A stretch of DNA of 64,000 bases from NCBI RefSeq assembly GCF_000321025.1, contig NZ_HE610717.1:190138-254137 (forward strand). The letters are read 5' to 3'. Source of the stretch: Peptoniphilus senegalensis JC140 (lineage in GTDB: Bacteria > Bacillota > Clostridia > Tissierellales > Peptoniphilaceae). Under the pieces are notes generated by a model. The model did not search any database, was not told the origin of the DNA, and worked only from the letters and a program-made list of their open reading frames with translations. This document shows, one piece after another, positions 1-9,248 of the stretch. The stretch's first letter is position 1; every line of letters starts with the position of its first letter. The position numbers and the translations under genes are program-made.

Positions 1-75
1 TTATAAAATACAATTAATTTTTGTTATTTTAGCATAATGGAAATATTTGCATAATTCCTAATTATACAAAAACTA

Positions 76-125
76 TTGACAAATTTAAGAAAATTAAATA
101 ATCTTACTATAGTAAAGTAATTACT
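76..125 (+). promoter_or_regulatory. Promoter and candidate operator of the ArsR-type gene
   Basis: A perfect TTGACA (76-81) lies 17 bases upstream of TAATCT (99-104). Directly after it come two perfect palindromes, TTACTATAGTAA (104-115) and AGTAATTACT (116-125), just where an autorepressor would block transcription. Binding by the ArsR-type protein encoded next is inferred from position. Confidence 0.6.
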
Positions 126-162
126 AAATAAATATTAACTAATACATACATGGAGGTATAAA

Positions 163-441
163 TTGAAACATAATATTGAGAATTTAGAAAAAACAGCGGA
201 AGTTTTAAAAGTAATGGCTCATCCAATTAGGCTTAAAATTATTAAAAATTTAATTGATAATGGCCCATGCAATGTTGGCTCTTTACAGGAAGTGTTTAAT
301 ATTCCTCAACCTACTGTTTCATCTCATCTTGGAAAATTAAAGAGAGCTGGAGTTTTAAATAGCGACAGAAATGGAACTGAAATTTTCTATAAAGTTGATA
401 ATAAATTTATATTGTCTCTAACAGAAACAATATTTGAATAA
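163..441 (+). CDS. ArsR-family winged-helix regulator
   Basis: This 92-residue protein has the compact winged-helix fold of ArsR/SmtB repressors: a first helix with MAHPIRLKII, then a recognition-helix region containing IPQPTVSSHLGKLKRAGV and a wing around residues 65-80. The start is a TTG preceded by GGAGG at 151-155. The classical ELCVC metal-binding motif is absent and only one cysteine is present (PCNVG, about residue 36), so a metal-sensing role is not supported. Members of this family repress their own promoter and release DNA on binding an effector, and the palindromes just upstream fit that. It is followed by a short hairpin and then the helicase-nuclease gene, which partial read-through could co-express. 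The effector is unknown. Confidence 0.85.
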   Translation: MKHNIENLEKTAEVLKVMAHPIRLKIIKNLIDNGPCNVGSLQEVFNIPQPTVSSHLGKLKRAGVLNSDRNGTEIFYKVDNKFILSLTETIFE

Positions 442-462
442 TCCCTAAATAGGGATTTTTTT
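441..462 (+). terminator. Short terminator after the ArsR-type gene
   Basis: ATCCCT-AAAT-AGGGAT hairpin (441-456) followed by a run of T. The stem is only six pairs, so termination is probably partial. The next gene's ribosome site begins right after it. Confidence 0.6.
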
Positions 463-473
463 ATGGAGTTTTT

Positions 474-3404
474 ATGGAATTGAATAAAATCCAACTTGAA
501 GCAGTTTCGTCTATTGATAAAGACGTAACTTTAATGGCAGGAGCAGGGACAGGTAAGACTAGGGTTTTAACAAAAAGATTTATAAATATAGTAAAAAAAT
601 TTAAGGAACCAAAAAATATTTTGGCTATTACTTTTACAAAAAAAGCTGCACAAGAAATGCTTGGAAGAATTTCTAAGGAGTTAGTAGATGAAAATATTGA
701 CTTTGAAGAAAAAGATTTGAATATTATGACTATTCATTCCTTTGCCCTTGAAATAGTGAAGGACTATGCTTATGAACTGGGAATAAATCCAAACTTCACA
801 ATTTTAGATGACAGTAAAGAAATAGAGTTATTAGATAAGGCTGTATCACTATCTTTAAATAGTCTAGAGGATGAAAAATTTAAAAAATATTTAATTGACT
901 TTAATACAAATCCTTTTGAAGAGAAAAAAGTTTTTTTAGAACTTTATTTGGACTTTAGGAATAAAGATTTGGATTTTTGTGATATTTTGCATAAAAGTTT
1001 AGATTTTAGTGAAAGCAGTAAAGAATATAAAGAATTAATTTCTTTATTAGATGATTTTAGACAAGTTAGTGGTTCCAAGTTTAGGGCTTTTTACGATGAA
1101 AATATTGAAGAAATAAAAAACAAGGAAATTTATGAGCTTGAAAGATTAAATGAAATTGAGTCAAGTCTTGGAACATCAAAAAAATATAATGATAAAATAG
1201 AAAATATTATAGATGTAATTGAGGACTTAAAAAAGAATTTAGAAATAAAAAATAAAGAATACTATGAAATTATAATTAAAATATTGCAAGAAATAAATAA
1301 GAATTATTCAAGAGAAAAAAGGGAGCTTAATGCCCTTGATTATGACGATATAATCTCATATACTCACAAAATTTTAAGAAATGAAAAATTAAGGGGAATT
1401 TTAAAAAATAGATACACACATATTCTTGTTGATGAATATCAAGATACCAATGAAATTCAAAATGAAATAATAAACACTTTTGAAAATTCAAATTTATTTA
1501 TTGTCGGAGACCCAAAACAGTCAATTTATGCCTTTAGGGGGACAGACCTTAACTCTTACTTTAGTTTTTCAGACAAAATAAAAAGCCGTGGGATTTCACT
1601 TTTGATGAATAAAAATTATAGAAGTGACGGAAAAATTATAAGGTTTATAAACTCTACTTTTTCAAATTTAATTGATTCTTATGAAGATATGGAATTTGAC
1701 TATGAAAGCAGCGGAGATGTATATCTTTATAATACAGTGGAAAATAATGAATTAGCTGATGTCGTAGAGGACTTACTTAAAAGATATGAGGCCAAGGAAA
1801 TTGCAATTTTATCTAGGAGTAATGCTCAAATTGATGAAATAAGTAGAATTCTATCACTTAAAAATATTTCTTTTAATAAAGGCGAGAGAAACTTAGGGGA
1901 AATTGAAGTTTTAAAAGTAACAAAAAATATTTTATCTACAATTTATAGTCCCATAGATTTTTTAAACACATTATCTCTTTTTAATTCCCCAATTTTGAAC
2001 TTTAATTTTGAGGATTTAATTAAAGTTTTAAATATGGGAGTTGACAATTTATGTGACTTGTTTAAATTTAAAACAAAAGATGAAAATATAAATAATTTTA
2101 TAAATTTTTTACTTGAATTGAAAGAAAAATCGAAAGTTCTTATTTTTGATGAAATGATAGAAGAAATTATGAGTTATTTTTATCAAATTAATACTCTTAA
2201 AAAAAGTGATTGGGAGTATTTATATAAGTTTAAAGAATTAGCGAGAGATTATTTGAAAAAAAACTCAAAGGACTACAGAAGTTTTGAAAAATTTATTTTG
2301 TCTTTGAACTTTGAAGACTTAGAAGATGGAATAAATTTACTTACGATTCATAAGTCAAAGGGTCTTGAGTTTGACGCTGTTATAATTTCTCACATGGATA
2401 AAGGTAAAAAATTAGGTCAAAATAGAAAAGTTATAGTGGACAGTAAATTTGGTCTTGGAATAAAATCTGATTATTCTGACTACAGGTATAGAACTATCAA
2501 TGAGAAACTAAGAGCTGTAGATAGGGAAGAAGAAAAAAGAGTCTTATATGTCGCTATGACTAGGGCAAAGAAAGAGCTTATTCTCTTTGGAAATTTTGAT
2601 AAGTTCAAAAGTGACTCCTATTTTGCTTTACTAAGTGATGAAGTAAAAATCAAAGAGTATGAATTTTCAAATTTAATAAAAAAAGAAGTTCCCAAGAAAA
2701 AATATTCTTCTATTGATTTTCAATTTAATTTTGAAAATAGAATTAGAGAATATTATACAGTTACAGATTTTATTAATTATAAGAGAAGTCCAAGAGATTT
2801 TTATAGAAAATATTTCTTGGGAATTGATGAATACACAATGGGTCATGGTAAAGAGCAGGTTATGGATGCAAAAACACTTGGAAGTATAGTCCATTTATTT
2901 GCACAAATTCATAGCAATAAAGATGTTAATAAAAATAATATTGATAAATATCTTAAAGATATTTTTAATTATTATGAAGAAGAAGTAGATGAAAAGAAAT
3001 TAAATATTGCTAGAGAACTAGCCCTCAACTATCTTGAAATGGAAGAAGATAATATAGTCGATAAAGAATTATTATTTTATTATGATTTAGACGGTTTTTT
3101 GGTAAAGGGTTTTATTGATCAAGTAATAAAAATTGATGGCGAGTATTATATTGTAGACTTAAAGACATCTGACATGGATATAAATCATATAAAAGACTCT
3201 TATGAGAATCAATTAATACTTTATTCAGCAATTTATGAAAAATTATATAAAGTTAAAGTAAAAGCTGCATATATTTTTGATTTAAGGGGTAAAAACAAAA
3301 TAGTCATTGAGACTAATGAGGAAAAAAGTGAAATTATAATGGAAGAATTTTTAAATTACATTAAATTTTTAAGAACTCATACTTTTTATAAGGATTATTT
3401 ATAA
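474..3404 (+). CDS. AddA-like UvrD-family helicase with RecB-type nuclease domain
   Basis: A 976-residue superfamily 1 helicase fused to a nuclease. The helicase motifs are all visible: AGAGTGKT (about 21-28), ITFTKKAAQEM, VDEYQDT (about 320), VGDPKQSIYAFRG, NKNYRSD, LLTIHKSKGLEF and VLYVAMTRAKKEL. The C-terminus carries the PD-(D/E)XK nuclease residues of the RecB/AddA family: a His in GSIVH, Asp in GFIDQV (about 880), the DLK triad residue (about 895) and the QLILY motif. Such enzymes unwind and trim double-strand breaks for RecA-dependent repair. It is shorter than typical AddA (over 1100 residues) and no addB is adjacent, so either the partner lies elsewhere or it acts alone. The start has GGAG five bases upstream. 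Confidence 0.85.
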   Translation: MELNKIQLEAVSSIDKDVTLMAGAGTGKTRVLTKRFINIVKKFKEPKNILAITFTKKAAQEMLGRISKELVDENIDFEEKDLNIMTIHSFALEIVKDYAYELGINPNFTILDDSKEIELLDKAVSLSLNSLEDEKFKKYLIDFNTNPFEEKKVFLELYLDFRNKDLDFCDILHKSLDFSESSKEYKELISLLDDFRQVSGSKFRAFYDENIEEIKNKEIYELERLNEIESSLGTSKKYNDKIENIIDVIEDLKKNLEIKNKEYYEIIIKILQEINKNYSREKRELNALDYDDIISYTHKILRNEKLRGILKNRYTHILVDEYQDTNEIQNEIINTFENSNLFIVGDPKQSIYAFRGTDLNSYFSFSDKIKSRGISLLMNKNYRSDGKIIRFINSTFSNLIDSYEDMEFDYESSGDVYLYNTVENNELADVVEDLLKRYEAKEIAILSRSNAQIDEISRILSLKNISFNKGERNLGEIEVLKVTKNILSTIYSPIDFLNTLSLFNSPILNFNFEDLIKVLNMGVDNLCDLFKFKTKDENINNFINFLLELKEKSKVLIFDEMIEEIMSYFYQINTLKKSDWEYLYKFKELARDYLKKNSKDYRSFEKFILSLNFEDLEDGINLLTIHKSKGLEFDAVIISHMDKGKKLGQNRKVIVDSKFGLGIKSDYSDYRYRTINEKLRAVDREEEKRVLYVAMTRAKKELILFGNFDKFKSDSYFALLSDEVKIKEYEFSNLIKKEVPKKKYSSIDFQFNFENRIREYYTVTDFINYKRSPRDFYRKYFLGIDEYTMGHGKEQVMDAKTLGSIVHLFAQIHSNKDVNKNNIDKYLKDIFNYYEEEVDEKKLNIARELALNYLEMEEDNIVDKELLFYYDLDGFLVKGFIDQVIKIDGEYYIVDLKTSDMDINHIKDSYENQLILYSAIYEKLYKVKVKAAYIFDLRGKNKIVIETNEEKSEIIMEEFLNYIKFLRTHTFYKDYL

Positions 3405-3418
3405 TTTAAGGAGGAAAT

Positions 3419-4762
3419 ATGGATTATTCTAAAGAATATCAAAAAAAATTAATCTCAGCTAAAGAAGCGGCAGCTATGGTAAAGGATAATATGTGGATTG
3501 ATTATGCTTGGGCAGGAAGTACACCTGTTGCTTTCGATAAGGCTCTTGCAAATAGACTTGATGAATTAAACGAAATTTATTTAAGAGGTGGTGTACTTCT
3601 TTGGGAACCAGAAGTATTTAAGAAAGACCCAGAAGGAGAAAAGGTTGTTTGGAATTCTTGGCACTCTGGTGGACCAGATAGAGGAAGAATTAATAAAACT
3701 CCTGGTGGTTTTTATGCTCCACTTAGATATTCTGAACTTCCAAGATGGTATAGAGAAAACTGTAAAGTTGATATAGCATTAATTGTTACTCCTCCAATGG
3801 ATAGACATGGAAATTTCAATTTTGGTCTTAATGCATCACACCTTAGGGCTGTTACAGAAGTTGCAGACAAAGTAATTATTGAAATAAATAAAAATATGCC
3901 AACTTGTCTTGGTGGATTTGAACACGAAATCAATATTAAAGATGTTGATTATATAATTGAAGGAGAAAATCCTGAAATAGCTACACTACCAAAGGGAAGC
4001 TTTGGAGATGTGGATAAAAAAGTTGCAGAATTAATTGTAGAAGAAATCCCTAATGGAGCAACTCTTCAACTAGGAATTGGTGGCATGCCAAATGCAGTGG
4101 GCTCTCTAATTGCAGATTCTGACTTAAAGGATCTTGGCGTGCATACTGAAATGTATGTAGATGCTTTCGTTGATATGGCTAAGAAGGGTAAAATCACTGG
4201 AGCGAAGAAAAATATTGATAGATTTAGACAAGTTTATGGATTTGCTGCAGGATCAAAAGAAATGTATGAATATTTGAATTTCAATGCTGATACTATGGCT
4301 GCACCTGTTTCCTATACTAATGATGCAAGAGTAATAGCACAAATAGATAATTTTGTTTCAATTAATAATGCAGTAAATGTTGATTTATATGGACAAGTAA
4401 GTTCAGAATCTTCAGGAGCAAAACACATATCAGGAGCAGGTGGACAACTTGACTTTGTACTTGGAGCTTATCTATCTAAGGGTGGAAAATCTTTTATCTG
4501 TCTATCTTCAAAATTTATGAATAAAAAGACAGGAAAGGAAGAATCAAGAATAGTTCCTAATTTTGAAACTTTCTCTGCAATTACAGCAGCAAGACCAAAT
4601 ACTCATTGGATTGTTACAGAATATGGTAAATTCAATTGTAAGGGTATGTCAACATGGCAAAGAGCAGAAGGAATAATCAACCTTGCTGCACCAGAATTTA
4701 GAGAAGACTTAATAAAAGAAGCTGAAAAAATGAATATTTGGAGAAGAACTAACAAGAGATAA
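3419..4762 (+). CDS. Acetyl-CoA hydrolase/transferase family protein, probably butyryl-CoA:acetate CoA-transferase
   Basis: A 447-residue class I CoA-transferase of the acetyl-CoA hydrolase/4-hydroxybutyrate CoA-transferase type. It shows an N-terminal substrate domain, GIGGMPNAV near residue 220, and HTEM with Glu244 in the position of the family's catalytic glutamate (which forms the glutamyl-CoA thioester). It also has the C-terminal [14 protein letters not shown] signature. In anaerobic Firmicutes, relatives move CoA from butyryl-CoA to acetate in the last step of butyrate formation. The exact acyl substrate cannot be read from sequence; 4-hydroxybutyrate or propionate are alternatives. 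AGGAGG sits seven bases before the ATG and a strong terminator follows. Confidence 0.85.
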   Translation: MDYSKEYQKKLISAKEAAAMVKDNMWIDYAWAGSTPVAFDKALANRLDELNEIYLRGGVLLWEPEVFKKDPEGEKVVWNSWHSGGPDRGRINKTPGGFYAPLRYSELPRWYRENCKVDIALIVTPPMDRHGNFNFGLNASHLRAVTEVADKVIIEINKNMPTCLGGFEHEINIKDVDYIIEGENPEIATLPKGSFGDVDKKVAELIVEEIPNGATLQLGIGGMPNAVGSLIADSDLKDLGVHTEMYVDAFVDMAKKGKITGAKKNIDRFRQVYGFAAGSKEMYEYLNFNADTMAAPVSYTNDARVIAQIDNFVSINNAVNVDLYGQVSSESSGAKHISGAGGQLDFVLGAYLSKGGKSFICLSSKFMNKKTGKEESRIVPNFETFSAITAARPNTHWIVTEYGKFNCKGMSTWQRAEGIINLAAPEFREDLIKEAEKMNIWRRTNKR

Positions 4763-4799
4763 ACTTAAAAGTTTTATAATGTAAATTAAAATATTTTAT

Positions 4800-4831
4800 C
4801 CCCCTAATTTGTTTAAGGATTAGGGGGTTTT
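4800..4831 (+). terminator. Strong terminator after the CoA-transferase
   Basis: Nine-pair stem CCCCCTAAT (4800-4808) with ATTAGGGGG (4819-4827), followed by TTTT. Confidence 0.85.
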
Positions 4832-4991
4832 ATAATTATAGTGATAAAAATTTTCACATAAAGATTTATTATTTATCACAATAAAGACTTATAATAAGTT
4901 TATTATTTTAATTAAATTAAAAAAGAAAAAAATCTTTGCATAATATAATAAACTATGATATATTAAATAGTTTTACTTTTTTAAGGTTCTC

Positions 4992-5000
4992 TGCTATACT
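4992..5000 (+). promoter_or_regulatory. Extended -10 promoter of the carD-like gene
   Basis: TG-C-TATACT (4992-5000) is an extended -10 element. No good -35 is seen, and AGGAGG plus the ATG follow within 30 bases. Confidence 0.5.
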
Positions 5001-5027
5001 AATAATAGGGATAATAGGAGGTAAAAT

Positions 5028-5510
5028 ATGTTTAATATTGGCGATAAAATTGTATATCCTATGCACGGAGCAGGCGAGATTATTGCAATAGAGGAAAGAG
5101 AAATCCTTGGTAATGTTCACAAATACTACATAATGAGATTACCTATAAATGAACTCAAAGTCATGGTACCAGTCAAGAACGCAGAAGAAGTTGGTGTTAG
5201 AAAAATATCTGACGCAAAGACAATGGAAAATGTACTAGAGGAGCTTTCTTCTGATAAGGAAATTACTATGCCAAAAAATTGGAATAGAAGATATAGATTT
5301 AATTTAGATAAAATAAAATCTGGTGATTTAACAGAAATCGCTGATGTAGTGAAATGTCTAGAAAATTTAGACAGAGAAAAATCTCTTTCAACAGGAGAGA
5401 GGAAAATATTGACAGAAGCAAGACAAATCATAGTTTCAGAGATGGCTCTTGTTTTTGATAAAAAAGTGGAAGAAATTGCAAAATTAATTGATGATGCCAT
5501 ATTTGGATAA
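5028..5510 (+). CDS. CarD-like RNA polymerase-interacting regulator
   Basis: A 160-residue protein of the CarD/CdnL/TRCF-RID family. The N-terminal Tudor-like RNA polymerase-interaction domain opens with FNIGDKIVYPMHGAGEI and runs to about residue 60 (LPINELKVMVPV). A helical C-terminal domain follows (about 70-160), which in CdnL proteins touches promoter DNA and stabilises open complexes. Family members tune rRNA and housekeeping transcription. AGGAGG precedes the ATG at good spacing. The stop codon merges with the ribosome site of the downstream PIN/TRAM gene, suggesting translational coupling. A similar carD-PIN/TRAM pairing occurs in other Firmicutes. Confidence 0.9.
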   Translation: MFNIGDKIVYPMHGAGEIIAIEEREILGNVHKYYIMRLPINELKVMVPVKNAEEVGVRKISDAKTMENVLEELSSDKEITMPKNWNRRYRFNLDKIKSGDLTEIADVVKCLENLDREKSLSTGERKILTEARQIIVSEMALVFDKKVEEIAKLIDDAIFG

Positions 5511-5522
5511 GGAGGGATTTTT

Positions 5523-6635
5523 ATTAGCAAGAACCGAAAAATTGTGTCCAAAATTTTTAAGGTGCTATTTACTTTAATAGGTGCACTATTCGGTATTTTT
5601 ATCGTGTCTCTTTTATCAGACATGAAATTTGTAAAAGGTATTGGAAGCCCAAAAGTTGTGACAGTTATATCTGTCATTATAATACTTTTATTTGCACTTA
5701 TATTTTTTATACTTTCGCCAAAGGCGTTTAAGGCTTTGGAAGATCTTTTGGCTTTTTGGGAAAGACAAATCCAAACAAAATCTTTTACAGAGGTAATACT
5801 TGGTGCAGTTGGACTTATTCTTGGTCTCATAATAGCATTTTTAATTTCACAACCTATTTACAAGATTCCAATTCCCTATGTAGGTTCAGTAATTTCAATA
5901 TTACTTTATGGAATGCTTGGTTATTTAGGTTTAAATATTGGAATGTCAAACAAAGACACATTTTCAGAAAAAATAAAAGATTTAACTTTTTTGGCTACTA
6001 GAAGAACAAACAAGCCAAAAGAGAATATTAAAATTCGAGAAGGCATTCCAAAGATATTAGATACTTCAGTTATTATAGACGGGAGAATATTAGACATTGT
6101 AAAAATTGGTTTTATAGAAGGACCATTAGTAGTTCCAGTTTTTGTATTAGAAGAACTACAACATATTGCCGACTCTGCCGACGCTTTGAAGAGAAATCGT
6201 GGTAGGAGAGGTCTTGATACTGTTGCGGGAATACAAGAGCTAAAAAGTGTAGAAGTAATAATTTATAAGGGAAAAATCGAAGAGATTCCTGAAGTTGATT
6301 CAAAACTTTTAAAATTAGCAAGTGATTTAGGTGGAAAAGTAGTAACTAACGACTACAATTTAAACAAAGTAGCCAAGGTTCAAAATTTAGATGTTTTAAA
6401 TGTCAATGAACTTGCAAATGCAGTTAAGCCACTTTATCTTCCAGGCGAAGAAATGAAAATTTTAATTGTAAAAGAAGGAAAAGAGCAAAATCAAGGACTT
6501 GGATATTTAGACGATGGAACTATGATTGTTGTTGAAAATGGAAAAGACTATATTGGAGAAAGTGTGTATGTTGTTGTTACAAGTGCACTTCAAACTGCAG
6601 CAGGTAAAATGATTTTTGCTAAACTTAAATATTAA
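5523..6635 (+). CDS. PIN/TRAM domain membrane protein (YacL-like), probable AUU start
   Basis: About 370 residues. Four N-terminal membrane helices fill roughly residues 10-145. A PIN-type nuclease domain follows with ILDTSVIIDGRI and later VTNDYNLNKVA supplying acidic residues, and a C-terminal TRAM domain ends the protein (GYLDDGTMIVVENG). PIN/TRAM proteins of Firmicutes are presumed RNA-binding or RNA-cleaving membrane proteins of uncertain substrate. The first conventional start in frame is GTG at 5544, but the ribosome site AAGGAGGG (5509-5516) is then 27 bases away. ATT at 5523 in the same frame has ideal spacing and would give MSKNRKIV. I therefore place the start there by inference; if wrong, translation starts at 5544. 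Confidence 0.8.
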   Translation: MSKNRKIVSKIFKVLFTLIGALFGIFIVSLLSDMKFVKGIGSPKVVTVISVIIILLFALIFFILSPKAFKALEDLLAFWERQIQTKSFTEVILGAVGLILGLIIAFLISQPIYKIPIPYVGSVISILLYGMLGYLGLNIGMSNKDTFSEKIKDLTFLATRRTNKPKENIKIREGIPKILDTSVIIDGRILDIVKIGFIEGPLVVPVFVLEELQHIADSADALKRNRGRRGLDTVAGIQELKSVEVIIYKGKIEEIPEVDSKLLKLASDLGGKVVTNDYNLNKVAKVQNLDVLNVNELANAVKPLYLPGEEMKILIVKEGKEQNQGLGYLDDGTMIVVENGKDYIGESVYVVVTSALQTAAGKMIFAKLKY

Positions 6636-6642
6636 ATTTTAA

Positions 6643-6668
6643 AAACTCTGTCACTGACAGAGTTTTTT
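6643..6668 (+). terminator. Terminator after the PIN/TRAM gene
   Basis: AAACTCTGT / ACAGAGTTT stem around a CACTG loop, then TTTT. Confidence 0.8.
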
Positions 6669-6835
6669 AGTAAGTAAAATTTTTAGATTGAAAATATTGG
6701 TAACACTATTTTAAAAGATATGAAAAAATTTTATAAAAAGTTAACTTTATCATTAAGTTTTTGTTACAAATTAAAAAATTCTTTGAGAAAATTCTTTTAT
6801 TCCTTTATACTTTTTATGTAAGCGAGGTTGATAAA

Positions 6836-9142
6836 ATGAATAGAAAAAGAATTAGTCTTGTAATGGTTTTATTTTTAATGACTATTACTTCAAATGTATT
6901 TGCAGCAAATAAATTATTATTTAAGGAGCCAATTGCTCCTGGTGTTGTGAGATATAAATATGAAGTCACTAAAGATAAAAATAATGCAAGGACAAATGTA
7001 GTTACAGTAGATTTAAACAATCCACATATAAAAATTAATACTGTTGCAGGTGGAGATACTTATACTAATAAGGCAACTGTGTCTCAAATGGCAGATAGAA
7101 CTAATGCTGTTGCACTTGTAAACGGAGATTTCTTTACAATGCAGCTTCAGGGCGTTCCTCTAGGTGCATCAATTATTGATGGAGATATGAAATCTTCTCC
7201 TGCAGTTTTAACTGACATTTGGTCTTTTGGAATTGATGAAAACAATACTGCTTTTATTGACAGTACAAAATTTGTTGGTAGTGTTACTGCTCCAAATGGA
7301 AAATCCTATCCAATTGATGGTCTAAATAAAACTTATTATTGGTACCAACCGTCTAAGGAATATTCTCATGAATCAAAAATTCAAATGTATAATTCCTTTT
7401 GGTCATCAAAGTCTAGGGGAGATAAAACTGCTGGGGAAGTTCTTTTATCAGAAGATAATGTAGTTGAGCAAATTGTTTACAGAAAAAATATTGACATGAA
7501 AATTCCTGAAGGAAAGAAAATTCTACAAGTTAGTGGCGGCTCAGAAAAATTTATGCGTGAAAATGTTAAGGTTGGAGACAAATTAGAAATAAAAACAAAC
7601 ATTGAGCCAAATAGAAACTGGAAGATGATGATTGGTGGACACGCACTACTTGTTGAAAATGGACAAATAAAAAAATACACCAAAGATGTAAATTCAATTG
7701 GCGGTGTAAGAGCGAGAACTGCTGTTGGAATAAGTCAAGATGGAAAAACTGTCTACATTGTTACTGCTGAAGGTAGAACAAATAGGTCTGCTGGACTTAG
7801 CCTTAATGACTTATCACAATTCATGTTGGACCTTGGTGCCTATAAAGCGATGAATTTAGACGGCGGTGGCTCAACTGCCATGGCTGTTAGAAATTTAGGA
7901 GATTTAAAGAGAACAAGAGTTACAGACCCTGAAAAGAATGGCTCTGAAAGGAAAGTAGTAAATGGACTTGGAGTCTTTAATACGACTACTAATACAGGAG
8001 TAATTTCTGATGTAAAATTCGAAAGTGATTTAAACACTATTGTGGGCGAACAGCTTGACTTAAAATTAAAATCAGCTTGGGATGAATTTTTAAATCCAAT
8101 TGACATAAAAGATAGAACTTATACCTTAGTTGAAAATTCTAATGGTGCAAATATTTTAAATGGTCTAACTTATCTAGCTATGACACCTGGAAAATACAAC
8201 TTGCAAGTGACAACAAATAAGGGAGAAAGCCTTAATAAAGAAATTAATGTAGCAGATTTGTCAGCTTATAGTAAATTTAATATTTCAGCTAAAAATAACA
8301 TTATAAAAAGAGGAATGAGCTTAAAGCTTGATGCAAGAGGAGAGTATAATGGCAGAAAAGTAAAAATTTCTCCAAGAGTTATAAATTATTCCTTTGAGGA
8401 TTTGACAGCTAGTGTAGATCCAAATAATTTTAATATTAACATTCAAGACTATGGAAAAAATCCAAAGATAATTGCAAAAATTGGCGACAAGACTTCAACT
8501 CTATCACTTTATGATGAAAACACAAAGCTAATTAAGATGAAAATTAATGATGTAAATTACACAATAAATGGCCAAGCTAAAAAAATGGATGCAAAGCCAT
8601 TTATAAATAATGACAGAACTTTAGTACCTCTTAGATTTATAGTTGAAGCAATTGGTGGAGAAGTAAATTGGGATGGAGAAAGTAGGCTTGTTACAGTAAA
8701 TAGCAAGGGAAAAACTATTGAACTTCCTATTGACTCAAAAACTATTAAGATTGATGGAAAAGATGTAAATATTGATCAAGCTGCTATAATCAAAGGAGAC
8801 AGGACTTATGTGCCAATTAGATTTATTGCAGAAAATTTAGATATGCTAGTAAATTATATTAATGAAACTCGCGAAATTGAAATTTCATCTTTTGAAGATA
8901 AGAATTCTACAAAGAGTAGCGAATTGACTAATAATATTGATGGTAAAAATTCAGAAAATAATAATACACAAAAGAGAGAAAATAATTTGAATAAAAAAAC
9001 TAATTCAAATAATAAAAATAAACCCCAAAATGTAAATAATAATTTAGTAAATAATTCTGTTGAAGATAATAAAAATAATAAAGAAAGTGTTAATACACCT
9101 ACAAATATTTCTCAAAACAATAATATAGCTAGCTTCAATTAA
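6836..9142 (+). CDS. Secreted phosphodiester glycosidase-family protein with copper-amine-oxidase-like C-terminal domain
   Basis: A 768-residue exported protein. I start it at ATG 6836 because MNRKRISLVMVLFLM... ending NVFAANK is a normal signal peptide, whereas the longer reading adds 25 unlikely residues. The middle (about 80-380) is the NAGPA/DUF2233 phosphodiester glycosidase domain, with VNGDFF, MIGGHALLVENG, RTAVGI and the LDGGGSTAM signature. Relatives cleave phosphodiester-linked sugars and are found with cell-wall genes. Near 600-710 are two stalk-like copper amine oxidase N-domain segments, each with an R-T-hydrophobic-VP-hydrophobic-RFI pattern (TLVPLRFIVEAIGG and TYVPIRFIAENL). 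The last 80 residues are Asn/Lys-rich and low complexity, plausibly a wall-spanning or wall-binding tail. The substrate is unknown. Confidence 0.8.
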   Translation: MNRKRISLVMVLFLMTITSNVFAANKLLFKEPIAPGVVRYKYEVTKDKNNARTNVVTVDLNNPHIKINTVAGGDTYTNKATVSQMADRTNAVALVNGDFFTMQLQGVPLGASIIDGDMKSSPAVLTDIWSFGIDENNTAFIDSTKFVGSVTAPNGKSYPIDGLNKTYYWYQPSKEYSHESKIQMYNSFWSSKSRGDKTAGEVLLSEDNVVEQIVYRKNIDMKIPEGKKILQVSGGSEKFMRENVKVGDKLEIKTNIEPNRNWKMMIGGHALLVENGQIKKYTKDVNSIGGVRARTAVGISQDGKTVYIVTAEGRTNRSAGLSLNDLSQFMLDLGAYKAMNLDGGGSTAMAVRNLGDLKRTRVTDPEKNGSERKVVNGLGVFNTTTNTGVISDVKFESDLNTIVGEQLDLKLKSAWDEFLNPIDIKDRTYTLVENSNGANILNGLTYLAMTPGKYNLQVTTNKGESLNKEINVADLSAYSKFNISAKNNIIKRGMSLKLDARGEYNGRKVKISPRVINYSFEDLTASVDPNNFNINIQDYGKNPKIIAKIGDKTSTLSLYDENTKLIKMKINDVNYTINGQAKKMDAKPFINNDRTLVPLRFIVEAIGGEVNWDGESRLVTVNSKGKTIELPIDSKTIKIDGKDVNIDQAAIIKGDRTYVPIRFIAENLDMLVNYINETREIEISSFEDKNSTKSSELTNNIDGKNSENNNTQKRENNLNKKTNSNNKNKPQNVNNNLVNNSVEDNKNNKESVNTPTNISQNNNIASFN

Positions 9143-9168
9143 AAAATCTCCTTAGGGAGATTTTTTTT
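9141..9168 (+). terminator. Terminator after the phosphodiester glycosidase gene
   Basis: AAAAAATCTCC-TTA-GGGAGATTTTTTTT, a compact hairpin with a long T-run. Confidence 0.85.
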
Positions 9169-9190
9169 GCTTGAATTTATAATCTAAGTG

Positions 9191-9219
9191 CAACAAAAAA
9201 AGGAACTCTAGTGAGTTCC
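9191..9219 (-). terminator. Terminator of murC (minus strand)
   Basis: GGAACTC-TAGT-GAGTTCC (9202-9219). Read on the minus strand it is followed by a run of seven T (the A-run at 9195-9201). Confidence 0.75.
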
Positions 9220-9248
9220 AAATGAAAATAAAAGGAGAATGAAAAGAT

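Noticed and set aside
5126-5830. 234-codon minus-strand open frame opposite the carD-like and PIN/TRAM genes
   Set aside because: It runs across two well-supported genes on the other strand, has no ribosome site and no recognisable domain.
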